Counted from the stretch's first letter, positions 40,485 through 50,914 are shown. The stretch is 64,000 nt of DNA from Duganella sp. 1224 (GCF_013408245.1 NZ_JACBYS010000001.1:2480001-2544000), one strand, 5' to 3'. Notes: generated by a model not told the origin, from the letters alone. Program-made: numbers and translations.

Positions 40485-41501
40485 ATGAAAGCCATCGCCT
40501 ACCGCAAATCGCTCCCGATCGAAGACGCCGAATCGCTGATCGACATCGACCTGCCGGCGCCGCAGCCCACCGGCCGCGACCTGCTGGTCGAAGTGCGCGC
40601 CATCTCGGTCAATCCGGTCGACACCAAGATCCGCCGCAACGTGGCGCCGGCCGACGGCCAGGCCAAGGTGATCGGCTGGGACGCGGCCGGCGTGGTGAAG
40701 GCGGTCGGCCCGGACGTGAGCCTGTTCAAGGTGGGCGACGAAGTGTGGTACGCCGGCGACCTGACCCGCGCCGGCACCAACAGCGAATTGCACCTGGTGG
40801 ACGAGCGCATCGTCGGCTACAAGCCGAAAAATCTGGACTTCGCCCAGGCCGCCGCCCTGCCGCTGACCACCATCACCGCGTGGGAGCTGCTGTTCGACCG
40901 CCTGGGCGTGAGCCGCGACGCCGGCGCCACCCAGGGCAAATCACTGCTGGTGATCGGCGCGGCCGGCGGCGTTGGCTCCATCCTGGTGCAGCTGGCGCGC
41001 CAGCTGACCGGCCTGACCATCATCGGCACCGCCTCGCGTGCGGAAACCGGCGACTGGGTCAAGCAACTGGGCGCGCACTACGTCATCGACCACAGCAAGC
41101 CGCTGAACGAGGAGATCACCCGCCTGGGCCTGCCGCCGGTGACCTACGTGGCGTCGCTGAACCAGACCGACCACCACTGGCCGGCCATCAGCGAGCTGGT
41201 GGCGCCGCAGGGCAAGGTGGCGCTGATCGACGACCCGGCCGCCATCGACGTGCGCACGCTGAAGCGCAAGAGCGTGTCGTTGCACTGGGAGTTCATGTAC
41301 ACCCGCTCGATGTTCCAGACCGACGACATCCAGCAACAGCATCAGCTGCTGAATGACGTGGCCAAGCTGGTGGAAACCGGCGCGGTGAAGACCACGCTGG
41401 CCGAGCGCTTCGGCAAGATCAACGCCGACAACCTGAAGCGCGCGCATGCCCTCATCGAGAGCAACCGCGCCAAAGGCAAGATCGTGCTGGAAGGCTTTTA
41501 A
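40485..41501 (+). CDS. Zinc-type alcohol dehydrogenase-like quinone oxidoreductase
   Basis: 338 residues of the medium-chain dehydrogenase/reductase superfamily, ZADH1/quinone oxidoreductase group: N-terminal GroES-like fold (SVNPVDTKIRRN, GWDAAGVV, GDEVWYAG), NADPH-binding AAGGVGSILVQLA (about 165-177) and no structural-zinc cysteines. Expected to reduce quinones or enones with NADPH. TTGGAGAA lies 5 bases before the ATG. Probably regulated by the divergent LysR protein. Confidence 0.9.
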   Translation: MKAIAYRKSLPIEDAESLIDIDLPAPQPTGRDLLVEVRAISVNPVDTKIRRNVAPADGQAKVIGWDAAGVVKAVGPDVSLFKVGDEVWYAGDLTRAGTNSELHLVDERIVGYKPKNLDFAQAAALPLTTITAWELLFDRLGVSRDAGATQGKSLLVIGAAGGVGSILVQLARQLTGLTIIGTASRAETGDWVKQLGAHYVIDHSKPLNEEITRLGLPPVTYVASLNQTDHHWPAISELVAPQGKVALIDDPAAIDVRTLKRKSVSLHWEFMYTRSMFQTDDIQQQHQLLNDVAKLVETGAVKTTLAERFGKINADNLKRAHALIESNRAKGKIVLEGF

Positions 41502-41504
41502 GCG

Positions 41505-42032
41505 CTAGGCGCGCGCCGCGTGGGCCACGGCGGCATCGGCCTCGGCGCGCAACAGCGCCAGCACCGCGTCGTCATGGCGCGTCAGCGCTTCCTGCATGCG
41601 GGTGGCCGACGCGCAGGACGCGTCCAGCATTTCCAGGAAGGCGGCCTGGCGCTTCTTCAGACCGGCCGAATCGTATCCGAGCTGATCGAACAGGCGGCCG
41701 ATGTCTTCGCAGTAGTCGCGCAGTTCCATCATGGTGCTCTTGGTGAATTCGATGTCGGTGCGCATGCTGTGGTCCAGATCCAGCATTTCCTTTTTTTCCC
41801 GCGCCACCGGCGAGGCTTCGCAGATGGCCGGCCCCCAGCGGTCGAACTTGCCGCGAATGCGCTTGATGCGGGCGATTTTCTGGTCCAGCAGGCGGCAGTA
41901 ATGCCAACTGAGCCAGCACACCGGCAGGCGCGCCACAAAACGCGGCAAGCCGGCGGTGGCCAGGTTACGTTCGAGTTTTTGGACAGCGTTGACCAGGCGA
42001 CGCGCGCTGGCTCCGGTGGGAAGTTGCGGCAT
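41505..42032 (-). CDS. Hypothetical coiled-coil protein
   Basis: 175 residues, soluble, mostly helical with two heptad-like stretches (about 95-125 and 140-170). No recognised domain. It sits alone, convergent with the oxidoreductase gene (3 bases apart). The sequence is typical of chromosomal genes of this GC, so not obviously foreign. Confidence 0.6.
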   Translation of the reverse strand: MPQLPTGASARRLVNAVQKLERNLATAGLPRFVARLPVCWLSWHYCRLLDQKIARIKRIRGKFDRWGPAICEASPVAREKKEMLDLDHSMRTDIEFTKSTMMELRDYCEDIGRLFDQLGYDSAGLKKRQAAFLEMLDASCASATRMQEALTRHDDAVLALLRAEADAAVAHAARA

Positions 42033-42118
42033 GATGGTAGCTCCTTAGGTGGTCCAGTGAGCTACAGTAGCCGCCGCATCAAACAACGGTTTGATGCGGC
42101 TTAAACTCACGGCAGATT

Positions 42119-43318
42119 TTACGCGGGCGTCTTGCGCAGCATGGCCTTGATGCCGCGCAGCCCCTGGCGGATGCGCGCCTCGTTTTCAATCAGCGCGAAG
42201 CGCACATACTCGTCGCCGTACTCCCCGAAGCCGATGCCGGGGGACACGCAAACTTTCGCCTCGGCCAGCAGCAGCTTGGAGAATTCCAGCGAACCAAGAT
42301 GGCGGTACGCTTCCGGAATGCGGGCCCAGATGTACATCGAGGCTTTCGGCTTGTCCACCGGCCAGCCGGCTTCGACCAGCCCCTTGTGCAGCACGTCGCG
42401 GCGGCTCTGGTACTGCGCGCAGATCTCGCTGACGCAACTCTGGTCGCCCTCCAGCGCGGCGATCGCCGCCACCTGCACCGGCGTGAAGCTGCCGTAATCA
42501 TGGTAGCTCTTGATGCGCGCCAGCGCCGCCACCAGTTCCTTGTTGCCGACCATGAAGCCGACGCGCCAGCCGGCCATGTTGTAGCTCTTGGACAGCGTGA
42601 AGAATTCCACCGCCACATCGCGCGCGCCCGGCACCTGCATGATGGACGGCGCCTTCCAGCCGTCGAACACGATGTCGGCATAGGCCAGGTCGTGCACCAC
42701 CAGGATGTTGTGCTGCCTGGCCAGCGCCACCACCCGCTCGAAGAACTCCAGTTCGACGCACTGCGCGGTGGGGTTGGACGGGAAGCCGAGGATCATCATC
42801 TTCGGCTTCGGGTAGCTTTCGCGCACCGCGCGTTCCAGTTCGTCGAAGAAGTCGACGCCGGGCGTCATGCGCACCGAGCGGATGTTGGCGCCGGCGATCA
42901 CCGCGCCCCAGATGTGGATCGGGTAGCTCGGGTTGGGCACCAGCACGGTGTCGCCCTGGTCCAGCGTGGCCAGCATCAGGTGCGCCAGGCCCTCCTTGGA
43001 GCCGATGGTGACAATGGCTTCCGAGTCCGGGTCGAAGGCGACGTCATAGCGGGTTTGATACCAGCGGGCGATGGCGCGGCGCAGGCGCGGAATGCCCTTG
43101 GAGGCGGAATAGCCGTGGGTGTCCGGGCGCTGCACGGTGTCGACCAGCTTGGCCACGATGTGCGGCGGCGTGGCACCGTCCGGATTGCCCATCGACATAT
43201 CGATGATGTCTTCACCGCGCCGGCGCGCGGCCAGCTTGAGTTCGGCGGTGACGTTGAAAACGTAGGGAGGTAAGCGATCGATGCGCGCAAAGCTGCGCGA
43301 CGATGGAATGTCGTTCAT
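42119..43318 (-). CDS. alaC: Alanine transaminase AlaC-type aminotransferase
   Basis: 399 residues, PLP fold type I. SNPT near 181-184, Asp210 ([12 protein letters not shown]) and the Schiff-base Lys244 ([15 protein letters not shown]) are seen. The N-terminal segment [17 protein letters not shown] is shared by the AlaC group, which makes alanine from pyruvate and glutamate. The length is right. Stands alone. Confidence 0.9.
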   Translation of the reverse strand: MNDIPSSRSFARIDRLPPYVFNVTAELKLAARRRGEDIIDMSMGNPDGATPPHIVAKLVDTVQRPDTHGYSASKGIPRLRRAIARWYQTRYDVAFDPDSEAIVTIGSKEGLAHLMLATLDQGDTVLVPNPSYPIHIWGAVIAGANIRSVRMTPGVDFFDELERAVRESYPKPKMMILGFPSNPTAQCVELEFFERVVALARQHNILVVHDLAYADIVFDGWKAPSIMQVPGARDVAVEFFTLSKSYNMAGWRVGFMVGNKELVAALARIKSYHDYGSFTPVQVAAIAALEGDQSCVSEICAQYQSRRDVLHKGLVEAGWPVDKPKASMYIWARIPEAYRHLGSLEFSKLLLAEAKVCVSPGIGFGEYGDEYVRFALIENEARIRQGLRGIKAMLRKTPA

Positions 43319-43418
43319 GGAGTGATTTCACGTAAGCGCCCGGAACCGTCCGAGCGACGTCGATGCAGGTTGCACCGGGATCGATACTAGACGATCCGGT
43401 CCGTGTCTGGCAAGGGGA

Positions 43419-43736
43419 TCAGGTGGTGGCCTGTTTTGCCTGCTCGCTGAACCATTCGAACAGGATCAGGCCGATGATCGAGGCCAGCGGCATGAAGATC
43501 AGCGACACGCCCACCCACAAGGCCGGCGACCGGCCGAGGCTTTTGGCTGCCATGCCGATGAAGATCAGGTGCAGCACCAGGCAGATGAAGATCGCCATGC
43601 CGGCGGCGATGATCAGCAGCACGGACTGGCTGGTGTATTTGAACAGCGGCGGCAGGAACGCGGCCACGCTGAGTATCCACAGGATCAGCGTGACGGCAGC
43701 GGCAGCAATCGGTTGTTGAGCACGGGCGATTTGCAT
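43419..43736 (-). CDS. Small inner-membrane protein
   Basis: 105 residues with three predicted hydrophobic helices (about 11-31, 38-60 and 73-92) and a short cytoplasmic tail. No family recognised. I chose the ATG at 43736 (GGAGGTGCC just before it) over a longer frame from 43805. Confidence 0.65.
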   Translation of the reverse strand: MQIARAQQPIAAAAVTLILWILSVAAFLPPLFKYTSQSVLLIIAAGMAIFICLVLHLIFIGMAAKSLGRSPALWVGVSLIFMPLASIIGLILFEWFSEQAKQATT

Positions 43737-43836
43737 GGCACCTCCGTTGGTAGAAGGGTCTATGCTGCCACGAAATAGACACAAAAGCAACGACCTCCCC
43801 CGCACGCTTTTGCCACGACCTCGGCGTCACCACTTA

Positions 43837-43884
43837 AGGGTCGGACCCGGCGGGTCCGACCCTGCCTGGCCGTGCGGGGTGAAT
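43837..43884. repeat. REP-like palindromic element, copy 3
   Basis: gggtcggaccc-ggc-gggtccgaccc palindrome followed by a tail ending tgcggggtgaa, matching the tails of copies at 5889 and 17038. It lies between the DMT exporter gene end and the small membrane gene. Confidence 0.65.
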
Positions 43885-43885
43885 G

Positions 43886-44740
43886 CTAGCGCAAAGAAGT
43901 CAGCGCCGACGCCACCACCATGGCGCCGATCGCCAGCCACTGTGTGAGCGTCAAATGTTCGCCCAGCACCGCCATGCCCGCCAGCGCGCTGAGCGCCGGC
44001 GCGGCGCTGCTGAACATGCTGAAGGTGCGCGACGACAGCGTCCGCATCGACAGCATCTCCAGCGTGTACGGCACCGCGCTCGACATCACGGCAATGGCCA
44101 GCCCGGTCAGCAGGAACGACGGCGTCAACAACAGCGCGCCCGCGTGCGCAACGCCGATCGGCACGATGAACAGCGAGGCCGCCAGCATGCCCCACGCCAC
44201 CGACTGGCCGCCCGACATCGACGACACGCGCTTGCCGTACACGATGTACAAGGCCCAGCACACAGCCGCGCCGGCGGCATAAGCCACGCCGACCGGGTCG
44301 AGCTGGTCAACCTGCCCATGTATCGGCAGCAGGAAATACAGCCCGGCCACCGCCAGGCAGACGGCCACGAAGTCACGCGGGCGGTGCGAGGCCAGCACCG
44401 CCACCGTCAGCGGCCCGGCCACCTCGATCGCCACCGCGATCCCCATCGGGATGCGGGAGAAGGCGCGGTAGATCAGCAGGTTCATCAGGCCGATGACCGA
44501 GCCGTAGACGGCCACGTTGATGATCTGCTTTCCGGTCAGCGGCGTGCGCCACGGCCGGAAGATCAGCAGCATCACCAGCGCGGAAATGCCGACGCGGTAG
44601 GCGGTCACGCCTTCCACGCCGATTTGCGGGAACAGGTGTTTGGCAATCGCCGCGCCGATGTTCAGCGACAGCTGGCTGCACAGCAGCGCCAGCCCGGCCA
44701 GCAGGGGATTGCCGGCGGGATGTTGGTTTGCCTCGGCCAT
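43886..44740 (-). CDS. DMT superfamily exporter (RhtA/EamA-like)
   Basis: 284 residues, ten predicted membrane spans in two EamA repeats (VEGVTAYRVGISALVML and VMSSAVPYTLEMLSM regions). Nearest in feel to RhtA, an exporter of threonine and homoserine, but specificity is not decided by sequence. It starts 1 base after the DUF748 gene stop, so the two may be co-transcribed. Confidence 0.85.
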   Translation of the reverse strand: MAEANQHPAGNPLLAGLALLCSQLSLNIGAAIAKHLFPQIGVEGVTAYRVGISALVMLLIFRPWRTPLTGKQIINVAVYGSVIGLMNLLIYRAFSRIPMGIAVAIEVAGPLTVAVLASHRPRDFVAVCLAVAGLYFLLPIHGQVDQLDPVGVAYAAGAAVCWALYIVYGKRVSSMSGGQSVAWGMLAASLFIVPIGVAHAGALLLTPSFLLTGLAIAVMSSAVPYTLEMLSMRTLSSRTFSMFSSAAPALSALAGMAVLGEHLTLTQWLAIGAMVVASALTSLR

Positions 44741-44741
44741 A

Positions 44742-47700
44742 TTATTTTGCCGACAGTTCGAGCTTCACGGCGACGGGCTTGCCGGCGCCGGTGCCGCTGT
44801 TGATGCCGGTGCCGGTGCCGCTATCGGTGGCGGCTGGCGCGCCGACCGAGGCGGTCGTGGCGCCGGCTTCCCTGAGCAGCGCGACCACGTTGGCCGCGCG
44901 CTGGGCGCCCAGTTGCGGCAGGGCGTCGTTGGCGAGTGGCTGCGTCTGCGCAAGGCGATCTTGCAACTTGCCGTAGAAGGCGCTCGCATCGGCCACCTGC
45001 GGCTCGCCCTGCACCAGCTTGCCGAGCCGCTGCAGCACCGGCAGCTTTTGCGCGCCCGCGCCCGCAGTGGCGCTGGCGCCGACGGGGGCGACGCTGGAGC
45101 CAGCGCCTGCAGCGGCTTCAGCGGCCTTCTTTTCCTTGTCCAGCTCGGCGGCGCCGAAGCGTTCGGCGTACAGGTCGCGCAAGGCGCCGCGGATCTTGCG
45201 CTGGCCGATGTCCAGCGGGCCGGGCGCCTCCCCGGCGGCCAGCTTGATGTCGGCCTTGGCCAGCACGACGCGGCGCAGCGCCTGTTGACGCAGGGCGGCG
45301 CCATCCCTGGCTTCGCTGTACAGGCCGGGCACGGACAGCTTGAGTTCCGGTTTCTTCGCCAACATCTGCGCCACCTGCTTCAGCTTCTCGCGCTCTGGCG
45401 GCAGCACGGCATCGCTGCCGACGTCGAACTCGACCACCTCCAGCTTATCGCCGCTGACGCCGAACAGATTGCCCAACGCGCGGAACGGCGAGGTCACCAC
45501 CTTGGTCATGATATTGCCCAGCGCCTTCCACACCACCGCGCCGTAGCTGAAGCTCGGGTCGTTCATATTGCCCGACACCGGGATACCCAGATCAATGCGG
45601 CCATTGCTGTCCTTGAGGATGGCCAGCGCCAGTTCCAGTGGCAACTTGAGCGCGTCCGGGCTGTCGATGCGCTCGCCCAACGTCAGGTTGTCCAGCACCA
45701 CCTGGTTGTTGCCTTCCAGCTGGCTGTTGCGGACCTTGTATTGCAGGTCCAGCGAAATCTTGCCTTGTGCGATTTTGTAGCCGGCGAATTTCATGCTGTA
45801 CGGCGAGGCGGACACCATGTCGACATTCTTGAACAGCACGTTGAGGTCGGTGTTATCGGCCGGCACAAACGGATTCAGCTGGCCGCGTATGCGGGCCAAA
45901 CCGTAGTCATCCACGCGGCCATCCAGTTCGATCTGGCTGCGCGCATCACGCTTCGAGGACAGGCCGGTGATGATGCCGTTCAGCTCGTAGATATGCGCGC
46001 CGAATTGCGGCCGCAGGCTGAGGTCGGTGAAGTCCAGCTTGGCGTCCTGCAGGCGCACGCGGCGGATGCGGATCGGGAATGGCTCCGGCGCGGCCGAGGC
46101 GGACGGACTGGCAGCAGCGGACGGCGCGGAGGACGCAGCGGCGACCTCGCGCCCGGTTGCCGCTACCGTCGCCGTCGTCGCCGCCATCGCGCTCGCCGGC
46201 GGCTGCTCCACCAGCAAGCGCTGCGCGTTGAAGCTGCGATCATTCTCGATAATCAGAATCGCCTTCGGCTCCAGCACGCGTAGCTCGGCCACGTCGAGCA
46301 GATCCGGCTTCAGGCTCAACGCCAGCTTGTCTGCGCGCACGCTGGTCCAGTTGGCGAACCGGTCGTTATCCAGCTCATTCAGCGCCAGACTGGCCACCTC
46401 GAACGACCCATCGTAACGCAACGCCGGATCGGTCTTGCTGCCGCCCGCGCCGGTGCGCAAATGACCTTGCGCGTTGATGGCGCCATCAACCAGCTTGAGC
46501 TTGACATACTTGCCCAACAGTGGCTGCACCGGCGCCAGCGCCAGCTTGCTCAGCTTCAGGTCCGTGTCGACGGCGCCGGTGGACGGCACCACCTTGCCCT
46601 TGGCGCTCAGCAGACCGCCTTCGCGCAGGCCGACGCCGCCTTCAAACGCCAATGACTTTTTCAGGTCGGTGCTGGCGTCGCGCACTTTCAGGTTGAAGTC
46701 TTGCAGATTGATTTTGATGCCGGTGGCCGCGTCATCAAAGCGCGCGCCCAACTTGTTCAGCTCCACCATTTTGATGGCGGCCTCCCACGGCGTACCGGAC
46801 GGCGCAGGCGACTTGGCCGGCGCCTCTGCCGGCGTTGACGCGGGCCGGCCCGCCGTCGGCAACATGCTCATGAACAGGAACTGCCCCTTGGCGTCGCGCG
46901 ACAAATCCAGTTGGCCGCCGTCCGCGTACAAGCGCCCCACGCTGGCCTTGCGCCCCTCCATATCCAGCGACGCATCATCGAAGCCAATACGCGACAGCTT
47001 GAGCGGCACCTGCGCACCGCTGTTCATCGACAGATTCTCCATCGAGAAATCAGCATCGGCGATGTTCAGCTTTCCGCCATCCAGTTGCAAACCAAGTTTG
47101 AGCCGGGCCTTGTCGGTGCTGATCTTCAGCGCCGGGCTCACGGTCTGGTCGAAATAGTTGATCGCCACCGCGTCCAGGCCGATCTGCTTGAACGCCAGCT
47201 TCCAACCGCCCGGCTTGGCCGCCGCCGTAGCCGACGCGGACGCCGGCACCGACGCTGGCACTGTGGCCGGCCTGGCGGCAGCAGGCGACGGTAGCACCAG
47301 ATTCGCCACGTCCAACTGCCCCACCGCATCGCGCCGCACCGTCAACGCGCCGCCGTTCAGCTGCAGGCTGCCCACGCTGACCGACTGCTTCAGCAGATCC
47401 ACGCCCACATCGCCAACCGCCAACTGCTTCACCTTCACAAACGGCGCATCGGCGCCGCGCTTCAGCGACAACTCACTCAAGCTCAGACCGGCGCCGGCGA
47501 GACTTGCATCCAGCTTGCCATCCTTGTAGCCCAACTTGTACGGCAGCCTGGCCGACAGCTTGCCGCTCTCCACCACCACGCGCGAGAACGACTTCAGATA
47601 CGCCGCCATGCCCGGCAAGGCCACGTTCTCCAAGGTCAGCAAACCGCTGCCCGCGATCGGATTGACCGACGCCACGCCTTTCCAGTACAGCTTGCCGCCA

Positions 47701-48287
47701 AGGCCGGCATCCGCACTCAGCGTGTAATCGCCATCCTCATCCGGCAAGGTGCTCAAGTTGTTCAAGGCAAAAGTGATCGGCGCGAAGGTATCGTCATACC
47801 CCGCATGCTTGTCGTGCATGGCCACTTGGCCGTTGTCCAACGCAAAATGCTCGATGACCAGACGCGGCATCGGCGAATCCGGCTCATCCGGCTTCTTGTG
47901 CTTCTCCAGCGTCGCCAGAAACGCGGCGATGTTGAACTTGCCATCTCTGGCGATGGCCAGCTGCACGGCCGGCTGCGTGATGCGGATCTCGGCAAAACTC
48001 CAGGCGCGGCGGAACAGCGAACGCCACTGCATCTCCATCGCCAGTTCACCGACCGCAAACAAGGGCGTGCCATCGGCCTCGGTCAGACGCACATCGTGCG
48101 CCTCCAGCCGCAGCGTGAAGGGATTAAACGTCAATTGGCCAATGCTGGCCTTGCGCTCCAGCTGCGTCTCGGCATACTTGGGCAACTGGCTCTTGATCAC
48201 GCTCGGCAACAACCATGCCCCCGCCAGCGCATACACGCCGACGACACCGACCGCGCCCAGTCCCCACCGCTTCCACCGTATTGCCAT
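44742..48287 (-). CDS. DUF748 (AsmA-like) giant envelope protein
   Basis: 1181 residues: one N-terminal membrane anchor (about 8-28) then a very long beta-rich periplasmic body with DUF748 repeats. Two Pro/Ala-rich linkers (near 345-365 and 700-730) split it, and the C-terminal part (about 960-1140) holds an OmpA-like stretch (LEVVEFDVGSDAVLPPEREKLKQ). The layout fits AsmA/TamB-type lipid-transport bridges. No neighbour gives further clues. Confidence 0.85.
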   Translation of the reverse strand: MAIRWKRWGLGAVGVVGVYALAGAWLLPSVIKSQLPKYAETQLERKASIGQLTFNPFTLRLEAHDVRLTEADGTPLFAVGELAMEMQWRSLFRRAWSFAEIRITQPAVQLAIARDGKFNIAAFLATLEKHKKPDEPDSPMPRLVIEHFALDNGQVAMHDKHAGYDDTFAPITFALNNLSTLPDEDGDYTLSADAGLGGKLYWKGVASVNPIAGSGLLTLENVALPGMAAYLKSFSRVVVESGKLSARLPYKLGYKDGKLDASLAGAGLSLSELSLKRGADAPFVKVKQLAVGDVGVDLLKQSVSVGSLQLNGGALTVRRDAVGQLDVANLVLPSPAAARPATVPASVPASASATAAAKPGGWKLAFKQIGLDAVAINYFDQTVSPALKISTDKARLKLGLQLDGGKLNIADADFSMENLSMNSGAQVPLKLSRIGFDDASLDMEGRKASVGRLYADGGQLDLSRDAKGQFLFMSMLPTAGRPASTPAEAPAKSPAPSGTPWEAAIKMVELNKLGARFDDAATGIKINLQDFNLKVRDASTDLKKSLAFEGGVGLREGGLLSAKGKVVPSTGAVDTDLKLSKLALAPVQPLLGKYVKLKLVDGAINAQGHLRTGAGGSKTDPALRYDGSFEVASLALNELDNDRFANWTSVRADKLALSLKPDLLDVAELRVLEPKAILIIENDRSFNAQRLLVEQPPASAMAATTATVAATGREVAAASSAPSAAASPSASAAPEPFPIRIRRVRLQDAKLDFTDLSLRPQFGAHIYELNGIITGLSSKRDARSQIELDGRVDDYGLARIRGQLNPFVPADNTDLNVLFKNVDMVSASPYSMKFAGYKIAQGKISLDLQYKVRNSQLEGNNQVVLDNLTLGERIDSPDALKLPLELALAILKDSNGRIDLGIPVSGNMNDPSFSYGAVVWKALGNIMTKVVTSPFRALGNLFGVSGDKLEVVEFDVGSDAVLPPEREKLKQVAQMLAKKPELKLSVPGLYSEARDGAALRQQALRRVVLAKADIKLAAGEAPGPLDIGQRKIRGALRDLYAERFGAAELDKEKKAAEAAAGAGSSVAPVGASATAGAGAQKLPVLQRLGKLVQGEPQVADASAFYGKLQDRLAQTQPLANDALPQLGAQRAANVVALLREAGATTASVGAPAATDSGTGTGINSGTGAGKPVAVKLELSAK

Positions 48288-48338
48288 ACCCTACAACCTT
48301 CACTATTTTTATGTAACAGGCAACAGTATAATCGATGC

Positions 48339-49478
48339 ATGAAAGCAGAACTCGAACCCTTCCACGCCATCGCCATCAGCAAGCAGGCCCACGCCCTCAA
48401 AGCTGAGGGCCGCTCGATTATCCACATGGAATTCGGCCAGCCGTCCACCGGCGCGCCGCAAGCCGCCATCGCCAGGGCTCACGCCGTGCTGGACGCCGAA
48501 AGCATGGGCTACTGGGAAAGCGCGCCGCTGAAACAGCGGCTGGCACGGTTTTACACCGAACGCTACGGCGTGACGGTCGACGCCGACCAGTTCATCCTGA
48601 CCTGCGGCGCCTCGCCAGCGCTGGTGCTGGCGCTGAGTTCGATGTTCTCGCCGGGCGAGCGTATCGCCATGGCGCGTCCCGGCTACGTGGCCTACCGCAA
48701 CACGCTGAAGGCGCTGCACATGCAGCCGGTGGAAATCGCCTGCGGCGCCGACGTCGGCTTCCAGCTGACCGCCGCCGCGCTGGCCGCCGTCGAGCCGGCG
48801 CCACAGGGCGTCATCATCGCCAGCCCGGCCAATCCGACCGGCACGCTGATCAAGGCCGACGAACTGAAAGCCATTGTGGCAGTGTGCCGCGCGCGCGGCA
48901 TCCGGATCATCTCGGACGAGATCTACCACGGCCTGAGCTACGTCGAGCCGGCCCAGACCATCCTCGCCCACGAACCGAACGCGCTGGTGGTCAGCAGCTT
49001 TTCCAAGTATTTCAGCATGGCCGGATGGCGCCTCGGCTGGCTGCTGGCGCCGCCAGAGCACGTCGAGCGCGCGCAAGCCTATTGCGGCAACCTGTTCCTG
49101 ACCGCGCCCTCGCTGAGCCAGCACGCCGGCCTGGCCGCCTTCGACGCGCTGGACGAGCTGGACGGCCACATCGCCGTCTACCGCGAAAACCGCCGCCTGC
49201 TGCTGGCCGCGCTGCCCGAGCTCGGCCTGACCACGGTGGCGCCGCCCGACGGCGCGTTCTACATCTACGCCAGCATCGCCCACCTGACCGACGACAGCCT
49301 GGCGTTCTGCAAGCGCCTGCTGCAAGACACCGGCATCGCCAGCGCGCCCGGCATCGACTTCGATCCGGTCGACGGCAAGCACTTCATCCGGTTCAGCTTC
49401 GCCGTCTCCACGGCGGAAATCGAAGAAGCGATCCGCCGCCTGAAACCCTGGTTCGCGGCCCAACCCAGAAAGGACTGA
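48339..49478 (+). CDS. Class I/II PLP aminotransferase
   Basis: 379 residues of PLP fold type I: SPANPTG (162-168), SDEIYHGL (192-199) and the cofactor Lys223 (SSFSKYFSMAGWRLGW). It belongs with aspartate-aminotransferase-like enzymes; the substrate is not decided. The frame runs 534 bases further upstream into the DUF748 gene, but the ATG at 48339 begins the family-typical MKAELEPFHAI and is taken. Two bases separate it from the serine hydrolase gene. Confidence 0.87.
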   Translation: MKAELEPFHAIAISKQAHALKAEGRSIIHMEFGQPSTGAPQAAIARAHAVLDAESMGYWESAPLKQRLARFYTERYGVTVDADQFILTCGASPALVLALSSMFSPGERIAMARPGYVAYRNTLKALHMQPVEIACGADVGFQLTAAALAAVEPAPQGVIIASPANPTGTLIKADELKAIVAVCRARGIRIISDEIYHGLSYVEPAQTILAHEPNALVVSSFSKYFSMAGWRLGWLLAPPEHVERAQAYCGNLFLTAPSLSQHAGLAAFDALDELDGHIAVYRENRRLLLAALPELGLTTVAPPDGAFYIYASIAHLTDDSLAFCKRLLQDTGIASAPGIDFDPVDGKHFIRFSFAVSTAEIEEAIRRLKPWFAAQPRKD

Positions 49479-49480
49479 CC

Positions 49481-50692
49481 ATGCGCCTCGCCTCCCTGCC
49501 CCACTCCGCCGTACTGGCCGCCGTTGTGATGCTGGGAGGATGCGCAAGCACCGCGTCGGCGCCGGCCGCGCCACCCGGCCTGGATGCCGAAATCCAGCGC
49601 CTGATGACGGCGGCGCGCGTGCCCGGCCTGCAACTGGCGCTGATCCAGGACGGCAAGGTCACCTACACCCACGCCTACGGCTATGCCAATGTCGAGCAAC
49701 AGCAACCGCTGCGCACCGACACCATCATGTACGCCGCTTCGCTCACCAAGGCCGTGTTCGCCTACACAGTGATGCAACTGGTCGACGAAGGCGTGCTGAC
49801 GCTGGACGCGCCGCTGCCCACGCTGCTGAAAAAACCGCTGCCCGACTATCCGAAATTTGCCGACCTGAAGGACGACCCGCGCTGGCAGCGCCTGACGCCG
49901 CGCATGCTGCTGTCCCACACCAGCGGCCTGCTCAACTGGCGCTACATCAACGAGAACAACAAGCTGGATTTCAAATTCGAGCCCGGCAGCCGCTACGTCT
50001 ACTCGGGCGAGGGCCTGAACATCCTGCAGATCGTGGTGGAGGAGCGCACCGGCGTGCCGCTGGAAACGCTGATGCAGCAGCGCGTATTCGACCGCTTTGG
50101 CATGCGCGACACCAGCATGGTCTGGCGCGACAGCTGGGCCGGCCGCGAAACCACGCACTACGGCAAGGATGGCACGGTGATCCCGCACAAGCGCCGCAGC
50201 GACGCCCGCGCCGCCGGCTCGATGGACACCACCGTCGGCGATTACGCCGCCTTCCTGGCGGGCGTGCTGCGCGGCGAGGGCTTGTCGCCCGCCGCGTATA
50301 ACGAAATGCTGTCGCCGCAAATGGCGATCGTGTCGGTACAGCAGTTTCCCTCGCACTGGCCCGGCGATACGGCTTTATGGCGCGGCATCGGCCTGTCCAT
50401 CGGCCTCGGCTGGCCGCTGTACAACTCGCCGATGGGACCGGCATTCTTCAAGGAAGGCGCCGACGATGGCACCAACAATTTTGCACTGGGTTTCCGCCAG
50501 TCGCGCAACGGCATCGTCATGCTGAGCAACAGCTCGAACGCCAACAATATGTATTTCCCCGCCACCGAGTACGTCTATGGCAAGACCTGCCTGCCATGGT
50601 TCTGGATGAACTACATCCCCTACGACCGGCCGGACCTGATGGGCTTGCAGGCGCGCGAGCGGCCGGAGCTGAGCCCCGGCTGCGGACGTTGA
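49481..50692 (+). CDS. Serine hydrolase, beta-lactamase (class C) family lipoprotein
   Basis: 403 residues: lipobox MLGGC (Cys21), then a penicillin-binding-protein-like fold with SxxK at Ser87-Lys90 (AASLTKAVF) and a Tyr-x-x motif YVYSGEG. The C-terminus carries no DUF3471 extension. It may be an esterase, peptidase or beta-lactamase-related hydrolase acting in the periplasm. It follows the aminotransferase gene by 2 bases and the ATG is preceded by AAAGGACTG. Confidence 0.87.
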   Translation: MRLASLPHSAVLAAVVMLGGCASTASAPAAPPGLDAEIQRLMTAARVPGLQLALIQDGKVTYTHAYGYANVEQQQPLRTDTIMYAASLTKAVFAYTVMQLVDEGVLTLDAPLPTLLKKPLPDYPKFADLKDDPRWQRLTPRMLLSHTSGLLNWRYINENNKLDFKFEPGSRYVYSGEGLNILQIVVEERTGVPLETLMQQRVFDRFGMRDTSMVWRDSWAGRETTHYGKDGTVIPHKRRSDARAAGSMDTTVGDYAAFLAGVLRGEGLSPAAYNEMLSPQMAIVSVQQFPSHWPGDTALWRGIGLSIGLGWPLYNSPMGPAFFKEGADDGTNNFALGFRQSRNGIVMLSNSSNANNMYFPATEYVYGKTCLPWFWMNYIPYDRPDLMGLQARERPELSPGCGR

Positions 50693-50698
50693 ACCGCG

Positions 50699-50914
50699 CT
50701 ACTGCTCGGTCATGCCCCGCAAGTTCTCGATATCGGCCACCGCGTGTCGCCACGCGACTTCCGGATCGAGCACCGGGGCGGACTGCAGACCAAGCTGGAT
50801 ATCCTTGAGCACCTTGTTGCCCAAGGATATCTTGTAGCGCAGGGCCGTGTATTCGACGTCATAGGTCTTTTTCAGCCCCTGTTTGCGCGTATAGGTGTCG
50901 TGAGAAGCAGACAT
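50699..50914 (-). CDS. Small hypothetical protein
   Basis: 71-residue soluble protein (YTALRYKISLGNKVLKDIQLG). No domain recognised. AGGAGG lies 8 bases before the ATG, which supports expression. It is convergent with the hydrolase gene (6 bases) and 42 bases downstream of paoC, on the same strand. Confidence 0.6.
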   Translation of the reverse strand: MSASHDTYTRKQGLKKTYDVEYTALRYKISLGNKVLKDIQLGLQSAPVLDPEVAWRHAVADIENLRGMTEQ

